From Streptomyces sp. CB02400 (GTDB lineage: Bacteria; Actinomycetota; Actinomycetes; Streptomycetales; Streptomycetaceae): 64,000 nucleotides of DNA. Within the stretch, counting starts at the first letter, position 1, and the number at the start of each line of letters is the position of its first letter. The notes below the pieces were generated by a model. That model was not told where the DNA came from. It ran no database searches and was given only the letters and a program-made list of their open reading frames with translations. The stretch is from assembly GCF_001905725.1 (NCBI RefSeq), contig NZ_LIWB01000010.1:232555-296554 (forward strand), written 5' to 3'. This document shows, piece by piece, positions 1 to 8,690 of the stretch. Both the position numbers and the translations under genes were made by a program.

Positions 1-1
1 C

Positions 2-142
2 GTGCTGCGCGGCGGACGCGCCTACGAGGCGAACTGGAAGCGGCCCGCCGCCGAGGACGGCACCTCGTTCAGCACCGACTCCGGCGAAGCGGTGAACTTC
101 GCGCGCGGCCAGGTCTGGGTGGTGTACGCGAAGACGCCCTGA
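2..142 (+). CDS. DUF3048-domain lipoprotein, C-terminal end only
   Basis: Only the last 46 codons lie in the window, ending in TGA at 140-142. The peptide contains LRGGRAYEANWKRP, then a short turn, and closes with GQVWVVYAKTP. This matches the C-terminal part of DUF3048 (YerB-like) proteins, which are exported lipoproteins of unknown function in Gram-positive bacteria, where a beta-rich segment ends in a G-x-W/T-W-V-V motif. The signal peptide and main domain would be upstream of the window. It converges with the MarR gene at a gap of 3 bases, so the two genes must share or lack a terminator. Family call is from memory of the motif; moderate confidence. Confidence 0.6.
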   Translation: MLRGGRAYEANWKRPAAEDGTSFSTDSGEAVNFARGQVWVVYAKTP

Positions 143-145
143 GCC

Positions 146-610
146 TCAGCGCGGTGCGGTCAGGGTGGGGGCCGGGTCGCGCAGCCCTTCGGCCGCGTCG
201 GCCACCCGCCGGATCAGGTCGATGAAGAGTGTCTGCTCGTCGGCGTCGAGCGGGGCCAGGAAGACCTGGTTCATCCGCGCGGTGCGCACCGTCAGCTTGC
301 GGTGGGTGCGCACACCGTCGTCGGTGAGGCGCAGCAGGAAGCGGCGGCCGTCCTGCGGATCGCGGACCTTGTCCAGCAGCCCGCGCCGGATGAGCCGGCC
401 GATCACCTCGGCGATGGTGGACCGGTCAAGGCCGACCCGCTCCCCCACGGTGCGCTGGTCCAGGCCCGGCTCGGCGACGAGCGCGTTGAGGACCGCGAAC
501 TGCGGCGAGGTGATCTCCTCGGAGACCATCGTGTTCCACAGCAGGTGGTGCGCCTGCTGGAGCCGCCGGGCGAGGTGCCCGGGATGGGTGGTGAGGTCCA
601 CGGCGGCCAT
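146..610 (-). CDS. pcaV: MarR-family regulator, probable PcaV (protocatechuate operon repressor)
   Basis: 154-aa winged-helix protein. Residues about 35-105 carry the MarR DNA-binding domain (SPQFAVLNAL, then the recognition helix DRSTIAEVIGRLIRRGLL and the wing DPQDGRR). The ATG at 610 is the natural start. It is divergent from pcaI with a 142-bp intergenic region that holds two similar palindromes (633-644 and 698-709). In Streptomyces coelicolor the MarR protein PcaV sits divergently next to the pca operon and represses it until protocatechuate binds; same position and family here support the same role. The symbol is inferred from synteny and family, not from ligand-binding residues. Confidence 0.75.
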   Translation of the reverse strand: MAAVDLTTHPGHLARRLQQAHHLLWNTMVSEEITSPQFAVLNALVAEPGLDQRTVGERVGLDRSTIAEVIGRLIRRGLLDKVRDPQDGRRFLLRLTDDGVRTHRKLTVRTARMNQVFLAPLDADEQTLFIDLIRRVADAAEGLRDPAPTLTAPR

Positions 611-632
611 GTGCGCTCTCCCGGTTGTTTCA

Positions 633-644
633 TCGGTGCACTGA
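633..644. promoter_or_regulatory. Candidate PcaV operator, site 1
   Basis: TCGGTGCACTGA is a palindrome (10 of 12 positions), 23 bp upstream of the regulator start codon. It shares the core with site 2 at 698-709. Occupancy here would give autorepression. Inference from symmetry and position. Confidence 0.45.
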
Positions 645-694
645 TTTTCAGTGGGATCAGAAGAGTACTGGACAGGGGAGCCATCTCGTGTAAA

Positions 695-712
695 TACTCA
701 GTGCGCTGACTA
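695..712. promoter_or_regulatory. Candidate PcaV operator, site 2
   Basis: TACTCAGTGCGCTGACTA is an imperfect 18-bp palindrome ending about 40 bp before the pcaI start codon. Its centre resembles site 1 (TCAGTGCGCTGA against TCGGTGCACTGA). The two sites are about 65 bp (six helical turns) apart, so both could bind dimers on one face of the DNA. Confidence 0.5.
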
Positions 713-752
713 AATGGTCATCGGGTCGCCTGGAAGGGATGGGGTTCCTCGG

Positions 753-1508
753 ATGGACAAGGTGGTCGCCTCGGCTGCGGAGGCGGTGGCTGACGTGCCG
801 GACGGCGCGTCACTGGCGGTGGGCGGCTTCGGCCTCAGCGGTGTGCCGAACGTGCTGGTCCAGGCGCTGTACGAGCGGGGCGTCGACGGGCTGTCGGTCG
901 TCTCGAACAACTGCGGGGCGATGGAGTCCGGGCTCGCGGTGCTGCTCGCGGCGGGCCGGATCGCCCGAGTGACCGGTTCCTACATCGGCGCGAACAAGGA
1001 GTTCGCCCGGCAGTACCTGGCCGGTGAGCTGGAGGTGGAGCTGATCCCGCAGGGCACGCTCGCCGAAAGGCTGCGCGCCGGGGGCGCCGGCATCCCGGCG
1101 TTCTACACCCCGGCCGGGGTCGGCACGCAGGTCGCCGAGGGCGGGCTGCCATGGCGCTACGACGGCTCCGGCGGGGTGGCTCTCGCCTCACCCGCGAAGG
1201 AGGTCCGGGAGTTCGACGGCACTCAGTACGTGCTGGAGCGCGGCATCCGCACCGACTTCGCGCTGGTGCGGGCGGCGAAGGGCGACCGGCACGGGAACCT
1301 CGTGTTCAGCAAGTCGGCCCGCAACTTCAACCCCCTGGCCGCGACGGCGGGCCGGGTGACGGTCGCGGAGGTGGAGGAGCTGGTCGAGCCCGGCGCCCTC
1401 GACCCGGACGCGGTGCACCTGCCGGGCGTGTTCGTGCAGCGGGTGGTCGCCCTCACGCCCGAGCAGGCGGCGGACAAGAAGATCGAGCGGCGGACGGTGA
1501 GCGGCTGA
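753..1508 (+). CDS. pcaI: 3-oxoadipate:succinyl-CoA transferase, alpha subunit
   Basis: 251 aa from the ATG at 753; an in-frame ATG at 714 would add 13 residues with no family match and lies in the operator region. Type I CoA-transferase, alpha subunit: the N-terminal glycine-rich motif GGFGLSGVPNVL is visible at about residue 25, as is NNCGAMESGLAVL. With PcaJ it moves CoA from succinyl-CoA to 3-oxoadipate in the cytoplasm, the penultimate step of the beta-ketoadipate pathway. First gene of the operon; its TGA overlaps the ATG of pcaJ (TGATG), so the two subunits are translationally coupled. It could in principle act on acetoacetate, but the neighbours fix the pathway. Confidence 0.9.
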   Translation: MDKVVASAAEAVADVPDGASLAVGGFGLSGVPNVLVQALYERGVDGLSVVSNNCGAMESGLAVLLAAGRIARVTGSYIGANKEFARQYLAGELEVELIPQGTLAERLRAGGAGIPAFYTPAGVGTQVAEGGLPWRYDGSGGVALASPAKEVREFDGTQYVLERGIRTDFALVRAAKGDRHGNLVFSKSARNFNPLAATAGRVTVAEVEELVEPGALDPDAVHLPGVFVQRVVALTPEQAADKKIERRTVSG

Positions 1509-2152
1509 TGGCCTGGACACGGGAAGAGATGGCCGCGCGGGCGGCCCGGGAGCTGAGCGACGGCCAGTACGTCAATCTCGGCATCGGCCTGCCCACGCTC
1601 ATCCCCAACCACCTCCCGCCGGGTGTCGAGGTGGTGCTGGAGAGCGAGAACGGCATCCTGGGCACCGGCCCGTACCCCGCCGAGGACGCCGTCGATCCTG
1701 ACCTGATCAACGCCGGGAAGGAGACCGTCACGGTCCTTCCGGGCGCCTCCTTCTTCGACTCGGCGCTGTCGTTCTCGATGATCCGCGGCGGGCACATCGA
1801 CGTCGCCGTCCTCGGCGCGATGCAGGTGTCCGTCCGCGGTGACCTGGCCAACTGGGCGGTACCCGGCAAGCTCGTCACCGGCATCGGCGGCGCGATGGAC
1901 CTGGTCCACGGCGCCCGCACGGTGATCGTGGTGATGACCCACACCGCCAAGGACGGCTCGCCGAAGATCGTGACGGAGTGCGCGCTGCCGCTGACCGGCA
2001 AGGCGTGCGTGGACCGGATCATCACCGACCTCGGCGTCCTCGACGTCACCGACGACGGACTCGTCCTCGTCGAGACCGCTCCCGGCGTGACCGCCCGGGA
2101 GATCGCCGCCAAGACCGGAGCCGAACTCACCCTCGCGGAGGGCCTGTCGTGA
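1508..2152 (+). CDS. pcaJ: 3-oxoadipate:succinyl-CoA transferase, beta subunit
   Basis: 214 aa. Carries the beta-subunit signature LESENGILG; E47 in this motif is the family's catalytic glutamate that forms the glutamyl-CoA thioester. IGLPTLIPNHLP and PGASFFDSALSFSMIRGGH are also typical. Pairs with PcaI. Its TGA overlaps the GTG of pcaH (GTGA). In S. coelicolor, as I remember it, the thiolase gene pcaF follows pcaJ; here the operon goes straight to pcaH. Confidence 0.92.
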   Translation: MAWTREEMAARAARELSDGQYVNLGIGLPTLIPNHLPPGVEVVLESENGILGTGPYPAEDAVDPDLINAGKETVTVLPGASFFDSALSFSMIRGGHIDVAVLGAMQVSVRGDLANWAVPGKLVTGIGGAMDLVHGARTVIVVMTHTAKDGSPKIVTECALPLTGKACVDRIITDLGVLDVTDDGLVLVETAPGVTAREIAAKTGAELTLAEGLS

Positions 2153-2928
2153 CCCACGTACTCACCCAAGCCGACATCGACCGGGAGATCGCGGCCGAGC
2201 ACGCCGCGTACGAGAAGCGGGTCGCCGACGGCGCGCCCGTCGAGCACCAGCCGCGCCGCGACTACGCGCCGTACCGCTCCTCGGTGCTGCGCCACCCGAG
2301 GCAGCCCCCGGTCGCCATCGACGTCACCAAGGACCCCGAGCTGGTGGAGCTGTCCTCCCCCGCGTTCGGGGAGCGGGACATCACCGAGACCGACAACGAC
2401 CTCACCCGGCAGCACACCGGTGAACCCGTCGGCGAGCGCATCACCGTCTCCGGCCGGCTGCTGGACCGCGACGGACGGCCGGTGCGCGGCCAGCTCGTGG
2501 AGATCTGGCAGGCCAACTCGGCCGGCCGGTACGCCCATCAGCGCGAGCAGCACGACGCCCCGCTGGACCCGAACTTCACCGGCGTGGGCCGCACCCTCAG
2601 CGACGACGAAGGCCGCTACCACTTCACCACCATCCAGCCGGGCCCCTACCCCTGGCGCCAGCACCTCAACGCCTGGCGGCCCGCCCACATCCACTTCTCC
2701 GTCTTCGGCACGTCGTTCACCCAGCGGCTGGTGACGCAGATGTACTTCCCCAGCGATCCGCTCTTCCCGTACGACCCGATCATCCAGTCGGTGACCGACG
2801 ACGCCGCACGGCAGCGGCTGATAGCGACGTACGACCACAGCCTGTCGGTGCCGGAGTTCTCGATGGGCTACCACTGGGACATCGTGCTCGACGGACCGCG
2901 GGCCACCTGGATGGAAGAGGGGCGCTGA
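2149..2928 (+). CDS. pcaH: Protocatechuate 3,4-dioxygenase, beta subunit
   Basis: 259 aa from the GTG at 2149, which overlaps the pcaJ stop. Intradiol ring-cleavage dioxygenase with a non-heme Fe(III) centre. The metal-binding motifs are present: a Tyr in SAGRYAHQ, a second Tyr in QPGPYPWR, and the His pair in RPAHIHFSVFG. The long N-terminal extension (about 80 residues, ending in a TETDNDLT-type segment) identifies the beta subunit, which alone holds the iron. With PcaG it opens protocatechuate to 3-carboxy-cis,cis-muconate. Six bases separate its stop from the pcaG start. Confidence 0.93.
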   Translation: MTHVLTQADIDREIAAEHAAYEKRVADGAPVEHQPRRDYAPYRSSVLRHPRQPPVAIDVTKDPELVELSSPAFGERDITETDNDLTRQHTGEPVGERITVSGRLLDRDGRPVRGQLVEIWQANSAGRYAHQREQHDAPLDPNFTGVGRTLSDDEGRYHFTTIQPGPYPWRQHLNAWRPAHIHFSVFGTSFTQRLVTQMYFPSDPLFPYDPIIQSVTDDAARQRLIATYDHSLSVPEFSMGYHWDIVLDGPRATWMEEGR

Positions 2929-2934
2929 CCCACC

Positions 2935-3540
2935 ATGACGAAGATCGACACCACTCGTCCGGAGACCGTGCTGCCCACCCCGTCGCACACGGTCGGCCCC
3001 TTCTACGGCCACGCCCTGCCCTTCCCCGGCGGCGAGGACATCGCGCCGCTCGGGCACCCGGACACCGTCACCGTGCACGGGTACGTGTACGACGGTGAAG
3101 GCCGGCCGCTGCCGGACGCGCTGCTGGAGCTGTGGGGGCCGGACCCCGACGGGAACGTGCCGACGGCGGACGGTTCGATGCGCCGGGACCCGGCGAGCGG
3201 CGGCTTCCTCGGCCGCAACGGCGTGGAGTTCACCGGCTTCGGACGGATCCAGACCGACGCGAACGGCCACTGGTACGCCCGTACGCTCCGCCCCGGAGCA
3301 CGCGGGGGGAACGCGCCGTACCTCAGTGTGTGCGTGTTCGCGCGGGGGCTGCTGGTGCACCTGTTCACCCGGATCTACCTGCCGGGCGACGAGGCGGCGC
3401 TGGCGGCGGACCCGCTGCTGTCCCGGCTCGACACCGGGCGCCGCGACACGCTGGTCGCGGGTGAGGAGGGCGCCGGCACGTACCGTTTCGACATCCGCCT
3501 TCAGGGCGAGGGCGAGACGGTCTTCCTGGAGTTCCAGTGA
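2935..3540 (+). CDS. pcaG: Protocatechuate 3,4-dioxygenase, alpha subunit
   Basis: 201 aa, ATG at 2935. Same fold as PcaH but shorter and lacking the His-x-His iron pair; it begins with the alpha-subunit motif TPSHTVGPFYG. Typical blocks VTVHGYVYDGEGRPLPDALLELW and HLFTRIYLPGD are present. It forms the structural partner of PcaH in the (alpha-beta-Fe) dioxygenase. Its TGA overlaps the GTG of pcaB. Confidence 0.92.
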   Translation: MTKIDTTRPETVLPTPSHTVGPFYGHALPFPGGEDIAPLGHPDTVTVHGYVYDGEGRPLPDALLELWGPDPDGNVPTADGSMRRDPASGGFLGRNGVEFTGFGRIQTDANGHWYARTLRPGARGGNAPYLSVCVFARGLLVHLFTRIYLPGDEAALAADPLLSRLDTGRRDTLVAGEEGAGTYRFDIRLQGEGETVFLEFQ

Positions 3541-4877
3541 CATTCACGTCCCCTCCGTACTCCGACACCGGCCTGCTCGGTCCCGAGTGGGGACTGTCCG
3601 GCGCCGCCTCGGAGACCGGCGACCACGCGTATCTCCGGGCCATGCTGGACGCCGAGTCCGCGCTGACCCGGGCGCAGGCCTCGCTGGGGCTCGCACCGGC
3701 CGAGGCAGCGGCGGCGGTGACCGAGGCGGCCGTCCCGGGCCGTTTCGGCGTCCACGCCCTCGCGGCGCGCACCCCGGCCGGCGGCAACCCGGTCATCCCG
3801 TTGGTCGCCGCCCTGACCGCGGAGGTCGGTGAGGAGTACGGCCCCTATGTCCACCGGGGTGCCACCAGCCAGGACATCATGGACACGGCGACCATGCTGG
3901 TCGCCGTGCGCACCCTGGACCTGGTCCTCGCCGACCTCGGCCGGACCGAGGGCGCGCTGGCCGGGCTCGCCGCCGCGCACCGGGACACGCCGATGCCCGG
4001 ACGGACGCTCACCCAGCACGCCGTGCCGACGACGTTCGGTCTGAAGGCGGCCGGCTGGCGCTCGCTGATCCTGGATGCCCGCGACCGCATCAGCCGGGTA
4101 CGGGACTCGCTCCCCGCCCAACTCGGGGGTGCCGCCGGGACCCTGGCGGCCTTCCAGGCGTACGGCTCCGAGGACACGGACGCGCTCACGACGGCCTACG
4201 CCCGCGAAGTCGGCCTGGCGGCACCGGCGTTGCCCTGGCACACGCTGCGCACCCCGGTCGCCGATCTCGCCGGCTGCCTGGCCTTCGCGGCGGGAGCGCT
4301 GGGCAAGTTCGCGGCGGACGTACTGACGCTGTCACGCACGGAGATCGGTGAGGTGACGGAGGGCAGCGGCGGCGGCTCGTCGGCCATGCCGCACAAGGCG
4401 AACCCGGTGCGGTCCACCCTGCTCGCGGCCGCCGCCCGGCGCGCGCCCCAGCTCTCCGCCACCCTGTACGCCTCGGTGGCCGCCGAGGACGAGCGGCCGG
4501 CCGGTGCCTGGCACGCCGAGTGGGAGCCGTTGCGCGATCTGCTCCGGCTGGTGGGCGGTACCGCCGCGCACGCCGCCGAGCTGGCCGAAGGGCTGCGCGT
4601 CCACCCGGCCACGATGCGCCGGAACCTGGACGCCACCCGGGGACTGATCGTCTCCGAGCGGCTGTCCGCCGCGCTGGCGCCCGTTCTCGGCCGGGCCCGG
4701 GCGAAGGAACTCCTGACCGAACTGGCCCGCCGCACCCACGCCGAAGGCCGCTCTTTGCATGAACTCCTCGTGGAACAAGCCGAGTTGAAGGAGATCGACC
4801 TGGACGACCTCATCGACCCCGCCCACTACACCGGCTCCGCCGGAGCCCTCACCGACCGTGCCCTGGAGCGACGTTGA
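3537..4877 (+). CDS. pcaB: 3-carboxy-cis,cis-muconate cycloisomerase
   Basis: 446 aa from the GTG at 3537 (GTGA overlap with pcaG). Member of the fumarase/aspartase superfamily: the signature GSSAMPHKAN is at residues 280-289, and GATSQDIMDTATM and the TLTQHAVPTTFG block are the other two conserved regions. It converts 3-carboxymuconate to 4-carboxymuconolactone in the cytoplasm. Adenylosuccinate lyase shares the fold, but the operon and the family-specific blocks support PcaB. Its TGA overlaps the TTG start of pcaL. Confidence 0.92.
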   Translation: MTFTSPPYSDTGLLGPEWGLSGAASETGDHAYLRAMLDAESALTRAQASLGLAPAEAAAAVTEAAVPGRFGVHALAARTPAGGNPVIPLVAALTAEVGEEYGPYVHRGATSQDIMDTATMLVAVRTLDLVLADLGRTEGALAGLAAAHRDTPMPGRTLTQHAVPTTFGLKAAGWRSLILDARDRISRVRDSLPAQLGGAAGTLAAFQAYGSEDTDALTTAYAREVGLAAPALPWHTLRTPVADLAGCLAFAAGALGKFAADVLTLSRTEIGEVTEGSGGGSSAMPHKANPVRSTLLAAAARRAPQLSATLYASVAAEDERPAGAWHAEWEPLRDLLRLVGGTAAHAAELAEGLRVHPATMRRNLDATRGLIVSERLSAALAPVLGRARAKELLTELARRTHAEGRSLHELLVEQAELKEIDLDDLIDPAHYTGSAGALTDRALERR

Positions 4878-5989
4878 CAAGTGAGCTGCTCAATCACCGT
4901 GCCGAAGGACCCGCTTCCGCTCCCCCGCTGCTGCTCGGCCCCTCGCTCGGCACGTCGTACGCCCTGTGGGACAAGGTGGCGCCCGAACTGTCGGCCGCGC
5001 ACCGGGTGGTCCGCTGGGACCTGCCGGGACACGGCGGTTCGGCGGCGGGGCTGATCGGCCCCGGAGCGACCGTCGGCGATCTCGCCGGTCTGGTGCTCGC
5101 GCTCGCCGACGCGCTCGGCGTCGAGCGGTTCGCGTACGCGGGCGTCTCGCTGGGCGGTGCGGTGGGGCTGCACCTGGCCGTGCACCATCCGGACCGGCTG
5201 TCGTCGCTGGCCGTGATCTGTTCCTCGGCGCACTTCAACGGCGCCAAGCCGTGGGAGGAGCGGGCGGCGCGGGTGCGGAGCGGAGGGCTCGCCGAACTAG
5301 CGGAAGGCGCGGACGCCCGCTGGTTCACGTCCGGGTTCACCGTGCCGGGGCTGGTCCGGGACCACCGGGAGGCCGACCCGGAGGCGTACGCCGCCTGCTG
5401 TGACGCGCTGGCCGTGTTCGATCTGCGGGACCGGCTGGCGGAGGTGTCCGTGCCGACGCTGCTGGTGGCCGGCCGGGAGGACCCGGCGACGCCGCCCGAG
5501 CATCTGCGGGAGATCGCGGACGCGGTGCCGGACGCCGCGCTCGTGGAGCTCCCCGGCGCCTCGCACCTGGCGCCGGCACAGCGCCCGGAGGCGGTGCTGA
5601 CCGCGTTGCGTACCCACTTCGACGGGGCCGCCCGGCGCGGTGTGGAGGTGCGCCGGGAGGTGCTGGGCGACGCGCACGTGGACCGGGCGCAGGCCCGGCA
5701 GACGCCGTTCACGGCACGCTTCCAGGACTTCATCTCACGCTACGCCTGGGGCGAGGTCTGGACCGACCCGACCCTCACCCGCCGCGAACGCAGCATGATC
5801 ACACTCACGGCGCTGGTCGCGCACGGCCACTACGACGAGCTCGCCATGCACGTCCGCGCGGCGCGCCGCAACGGGCTCACCCCCGAGGAGATCGGGGCGG
5901 TGCTGCTCCAGACGGCCGTGTACTGCGGGGTCCCGGCGGCGAACTCGGCGTTCGCGACGGCCCAGCGGGTGCTGGCGGAGGAGGAGTGA
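4874..5989 (+). CDS. pcaL: Bifunctional 3-oxoadipate enol-lactonase / 4-carboxymuconolactone decarboxylase
   Basis: 371 aa. The TTG at 4874 overlaps the pcaB stop and is the only start keeping the conserved N-terminus. Residues 1-250 are an alpha/beta-hydrolase with the nucleophile elbow GVSLGG (S92) and C-terminal His in ASHLAP: the enol-lactonase (PcaD). From about residue 256 (VEVRREVLGDAHVD) to the end is a complete carboxymuconolactone decarboxylase domain (PcaC) with the family block ALVAHGHYDELAMHVRAAR. The fusion is usual in actinomycetes. The two domains do consecutive steps, giving 3-oxoadipate. Last gene of the operon; only 13 bp separate it from the converging ATPase gene. Confidence 0.93.
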   Translation: MTSELLNHRAEGPASAPPLLLGPSLGTSYALWDKVAPELSAAHRVVRWDLPGHGGSAAGLIGPGATVGDLAGLVLALADALGVERFAYAGVSLGGAVGLHLAVHHPDRLSSLAVICSSAHFNGAKPWEERAARVRSGGLAELAEGADARWFTSGFTVPGLVRDHREADPEAYAACCDALAVFDLRDRLAEVSVPTLLVAGREDPATPPEHLREIADAVPDAALVELPGASHLAPAQRPEAVLTALRTHFDGAARRGVEVRREVLGDAHVDRAQARQTPFTARFQDFISRYAWGEVWTDPTLTRRERSMITLTALVAHGHYDELAMHVRAARRNGLTPEEIGAVLLQTAVYCGVPAANSAFATAQRVLAEEE

Positions 5990-6002
5990 CCGGGGGCAGC
6001 CC

Positions 6003-8690
6003 CTAGCGCGGTCCCACGCCCGTCCTGAGCTCCTGTCCGGCCCGTTCCACCAGGCCGTCCGCGCCGCAGGAGCGGGCCAGGGCGAGGCCGCGTTCGAGGT
6101 CGGGGACGGAACGGGCGAGGATGCCGTACTCGACGCGGGCCGCGGCGTGTTCGTACTGGCAGGGGGAGGACTCCAGGTAGGTGACCGCCTGGGCGGCGAG
6201 GCGGACCGCGCGCTGGCCGGTCTCCAGGGCGGCGGCGACGCGCAGGGCCTCCCCTATGGCGGTGTCCGTGCCGAGCCGTTCGGCCCGCCGGCGGACGTCG
6301 ACGGCCAGCCGGGCGGCGCGGGCCGGGTCCTCGCCGGCGAGGGCGCGGGCGAGGTCGGCGGTCGCGAAGACGTGCACGGGGTTGTGGTGACCGCGGGCGG
6401 CGGCCGCCTTCTCGGCCGCCTCGAGTTCGTTGATGCCGTCCTTGGTGCGGCCGACGGCCAGCAGCAGCCGGCCGCGTACGGAACGCGGGTCGGGCAGCAC
6501 GATGGTGGACGGGTAGGGCGGTGCGAAGCCGTGCCGTTCGGCCACCTCCCAGGCCTCGTCGGCCCGGCCGCGGGCGAGCAGGGTGTCGACGAGGTTGCAG
6601 GTGGCCGTCCAGTACAGGGGCAGTCCGCGGCCGACGCGTTCGGCGAGGCGCAGGGACTCGCGCAGGGATGCCTCGGCCTCCGGCAGCCGGCCCCGCCTGC
6701 GGTGCCCGAGACCCACGTAGGCGTGCGCCAGGACCAGGTGGCCCCCGCTCCAGCCCGCCGTCTCATAGGCGTTCAGGCCCTCGTGGTAGAGGCTCTCGGC
6801 GCGGTCCAGGCGGTCGGTGTAGGCATAGGCGTCGGCCAGCATCAGCAGCAGCTCGATGCCCCACTCGGGGTCGGTCCAGCCGAGGCCGGGGGCGAGGCGG
6901 CCGTTGACGAGGGCGCGGTCGCAGATCTCCACGACCTCCTCGGCGTTCTCGCCGCGCATCATGGCGTCGAAGCCGCGCACGATGAGCAGCGCGCGTTCGG
7001 AGTTGTCCCGGCCGGTGCAGGTGGCGGCGAGTTCGGCCAGCCGCTCGGAGCGGCCGGGCGAGGCGGCCTCGCCGGCGTGGATGCCCTCCCACATGAACTG
7101 CACGGTCCGCAGCCGCAGTTGTGCGGGGCCGGGTTCGAGCCGGGCGGCCTCCGCCTCGACCGTGCGGACGGCCTCCTCGAGCTGGTCGTTGTGGAGCAGC
7201 GCCTGGGAGAGGCGGACCACGGCGTCCACCCGCCGGTCGTCGTCGAGGCCGGGCATGCCGAGGGCGGCCCGCAGATGGCCGATGGTACGGGCGGGTGCGG
7301 TGAGGAAGGTGGCGCAGCCCAGTTCGTAGAGGACGTGTGCGTGGACCTCGGGGCGGGGCGGTTCCTCCAGGGCGCGTTCCAGGCAGCGGCGGGCGGCGTC
7401 CGGGGCACCGACGGCGAGGTGTTCGCGGGCGGCCTCGCGCAGTTGCCAGACGAGTTCCCCGTCGTCGTCCGGGTGCACTTCGATGAGGTGGCGGGCGGCC
7501 GCGGCGGCACCGCGTCCGGAGTCGGTGACGATCCGGGCGGCGATGCCGTGCATGGCGCGGCGCAGCGCGTCGGGGATGGAGTTGTAGACGGCGGTGGCGA
7601 TCAGGGGGTGGACGAACTCGAGGTCGGCGGGGGCGGTGCGGCCCGTGGCGGACGGGTCGGGGGCGGTGAGGATGCGGGCGCTGCGCAGGAGTTCGGCGCA
7701 GCGGGCGGCGTCGTCGGCGTCCAGGGTGGCGAGCCGGGCCGCCAGGCCGACGGTGATGTCGTTGCCGAGGATGGCGGCGGCCCAGGCGAACCGGGTGGCG
7801 TCTATGCGGAGTTGTTCCAGGCGGGCGACGAGTCCGCCGCCGCGGGCGGAGCGGTTCAGGTCGCGCAGTTCACCGGCGTGGGCCTCGACGGGTTCGAGTT
7901 CGCTGTCCTGGACCTTGGCGAGGAGTTCGACGGTCTCGTAGGGGTTGCCGCCGGTGACGGCCCAGACCTCGCGGCAGAACGCGGCGTCGGCGTTCTCGCC
8001 CAGGGTGGCGCGGGTGAGTCCGGCCGCGGCCTCCGGGGTGAGGACGCTGAGGGTGGTGACGGGGTGGTCGGCCGCGGCGGCGACGGCGTCCAGGTGCCGG
8101 GCGCCGACTCCGGAGATCTCGCCGGACCGGCGGGCGACCACGACGAGGACGGACAGGTCCGCCAGGCGTTCGGCGAAGGCGGCGAGCCAGCGCAGGGTCT
8201 CCTGGTCGGCCCAGTGCGCGTCGTCGATCAGCAGGACCAGCGGCCAGTCCCGGCGGGCCAGCCGGCGCACGGCGGCGACCAGTCCCTCGCACACGCCCTG
8301 CGGGTCGGCGTGCCCCTCGCCGGGGTCGGCTATGCCGAGGGCGGGGCCGGCGATGTCGTACCAGTCGCCGAGGTACTCGCGGGCCTCCTCCGGCAGCATC
8401 GACACCAGCGCGGGCTGGAGGAGCTGGCGTACGACGTTGAAGGGGACGGTGCGCAGGGTCTCGCCGCCGCGGGCCGACCACACGGTGCAGCCGCGCCGTT
8501 CGGCGATGCGGCGGGTCTCGGCGAGCAGCGCGGTCTTGCCGAGTCCGGCCTCGCCCCGGAGCACCAGCAGGCCGCCCGGTGAGGAGCGGTCCGCGCACAG
8601 GGTGTCGACGGCCCGTGTGATGGCGGCGACCTCCTCGTCGCGCTCCCACAGGCCGGCCGAGGGGGCGGCCGGGGGCCGTACCTCCGTCAT
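6003..8690 (-). CDS. LAL-type STAND ATPase with TPR-like repeats but no LuxR HTH
   Basis: 895 aa from the ATG at 8690, preceded by GGGGAGG at 8-nt spacing; an upstream in-frame ATG at 8849 has no ribosome site. Walker A is GEAGLGKT (residues 46-53), Walker B is LVLLIDDAHWAD. The remaining 600 residues are alpha-helical repeats of the type found in large ATP-binding LuxR (LAL) regulators. Those proteins end in a LuxR helix-turn-helix after a segment like the final one here (ERAGQELR-GVGPR). Here a TAG follows at once, and pcaL ends 13 bp further on, so there is no room for the DNA-binding domain. Either a truncated regulator or an ATPase acting through a partner. Confidence 0.75.
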   Translation of the reverse strand: MTEVRPPAAPSAGLWERDEEVAAITRAVDTLCADRSSPGGLLVLRGEAGLGKTALLAETRRIAERRGCTVWSARGGETLRTVPFNVVRQLLQPALVSMLPEEAREYLGDWYDIAGPALGIADPGEGHADPQGVCEGLVAAVRRLARRDWPLVLLIDDAHWADQETLRWLAAFAERLADLSVLVVVARRSGEISGVGARHLDAVAAAADHPVTTLSVLTPEAAAGLTRATLGENADAAFCREVWAVTGGNPYETVELLAKVQDSELEPVEAHAGELRDLNRSARGGGLVARLEQLRIDATRFAWAAAILGNDITVGLAARLATLDADDAARCAELLRSARILTAPDPSATGRTAPADLEFVHPLIATAVYNSIPDALRRAMHGIAARIVTDSGRGAAAAARHLIEVHPDDDGELVWQLREAAREHLAVGAPDAARRCLERALEEPPRPEVHAHVLYELGCATFLTAPARTIGHLRAALGMPGLDDDRRVDAVVRLSQALLHNDQLEEAVRTVEAEAARLEPGPAQLRLRTVQFMWEGIHAGEAASPGRSERLAELAATCTGRDNSERALLIVRGFDAMMRGENAEEVVEICDRALVNGRLAPGLGWTDPEWGIELLLMLADAYAYTDRLDRAESLYHEGLNAYETAGWSGGHLVLAHAYVGLGHRRRGRLPEAEASLRESLRLAERVGRGLPLYWTATCNLVDTLLARGRADEAWEVAERHGFAPPYPSTIVLPDPRSVRGRLLLAVGRTKDGINELEAAEKAAAARGHHNPVHVFATADLARALAGEDPARAARLAVDVRRRAERLGTDTAIGEALRVAAALETGQRAVRLAAQAVTYLESSPCQYEHAAARVEYGILARSVPDLERGLALARSCGADGLVERAGQELRTGVGPR

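Noticed and set aside
1453..3543. 696-codon minus-strand frame across pcaJ-H-G
   Set aside because: It is antisense to three recognised enzymes with coupled starts and has no protein-like features of its own.
6147..8582. 811-codon plus-strand frame opposite the STAND ATPase
   Set aside because: Antisense shadow; the ATPase motifs on the minus strand and its strong ribosome site decide the coding strand.
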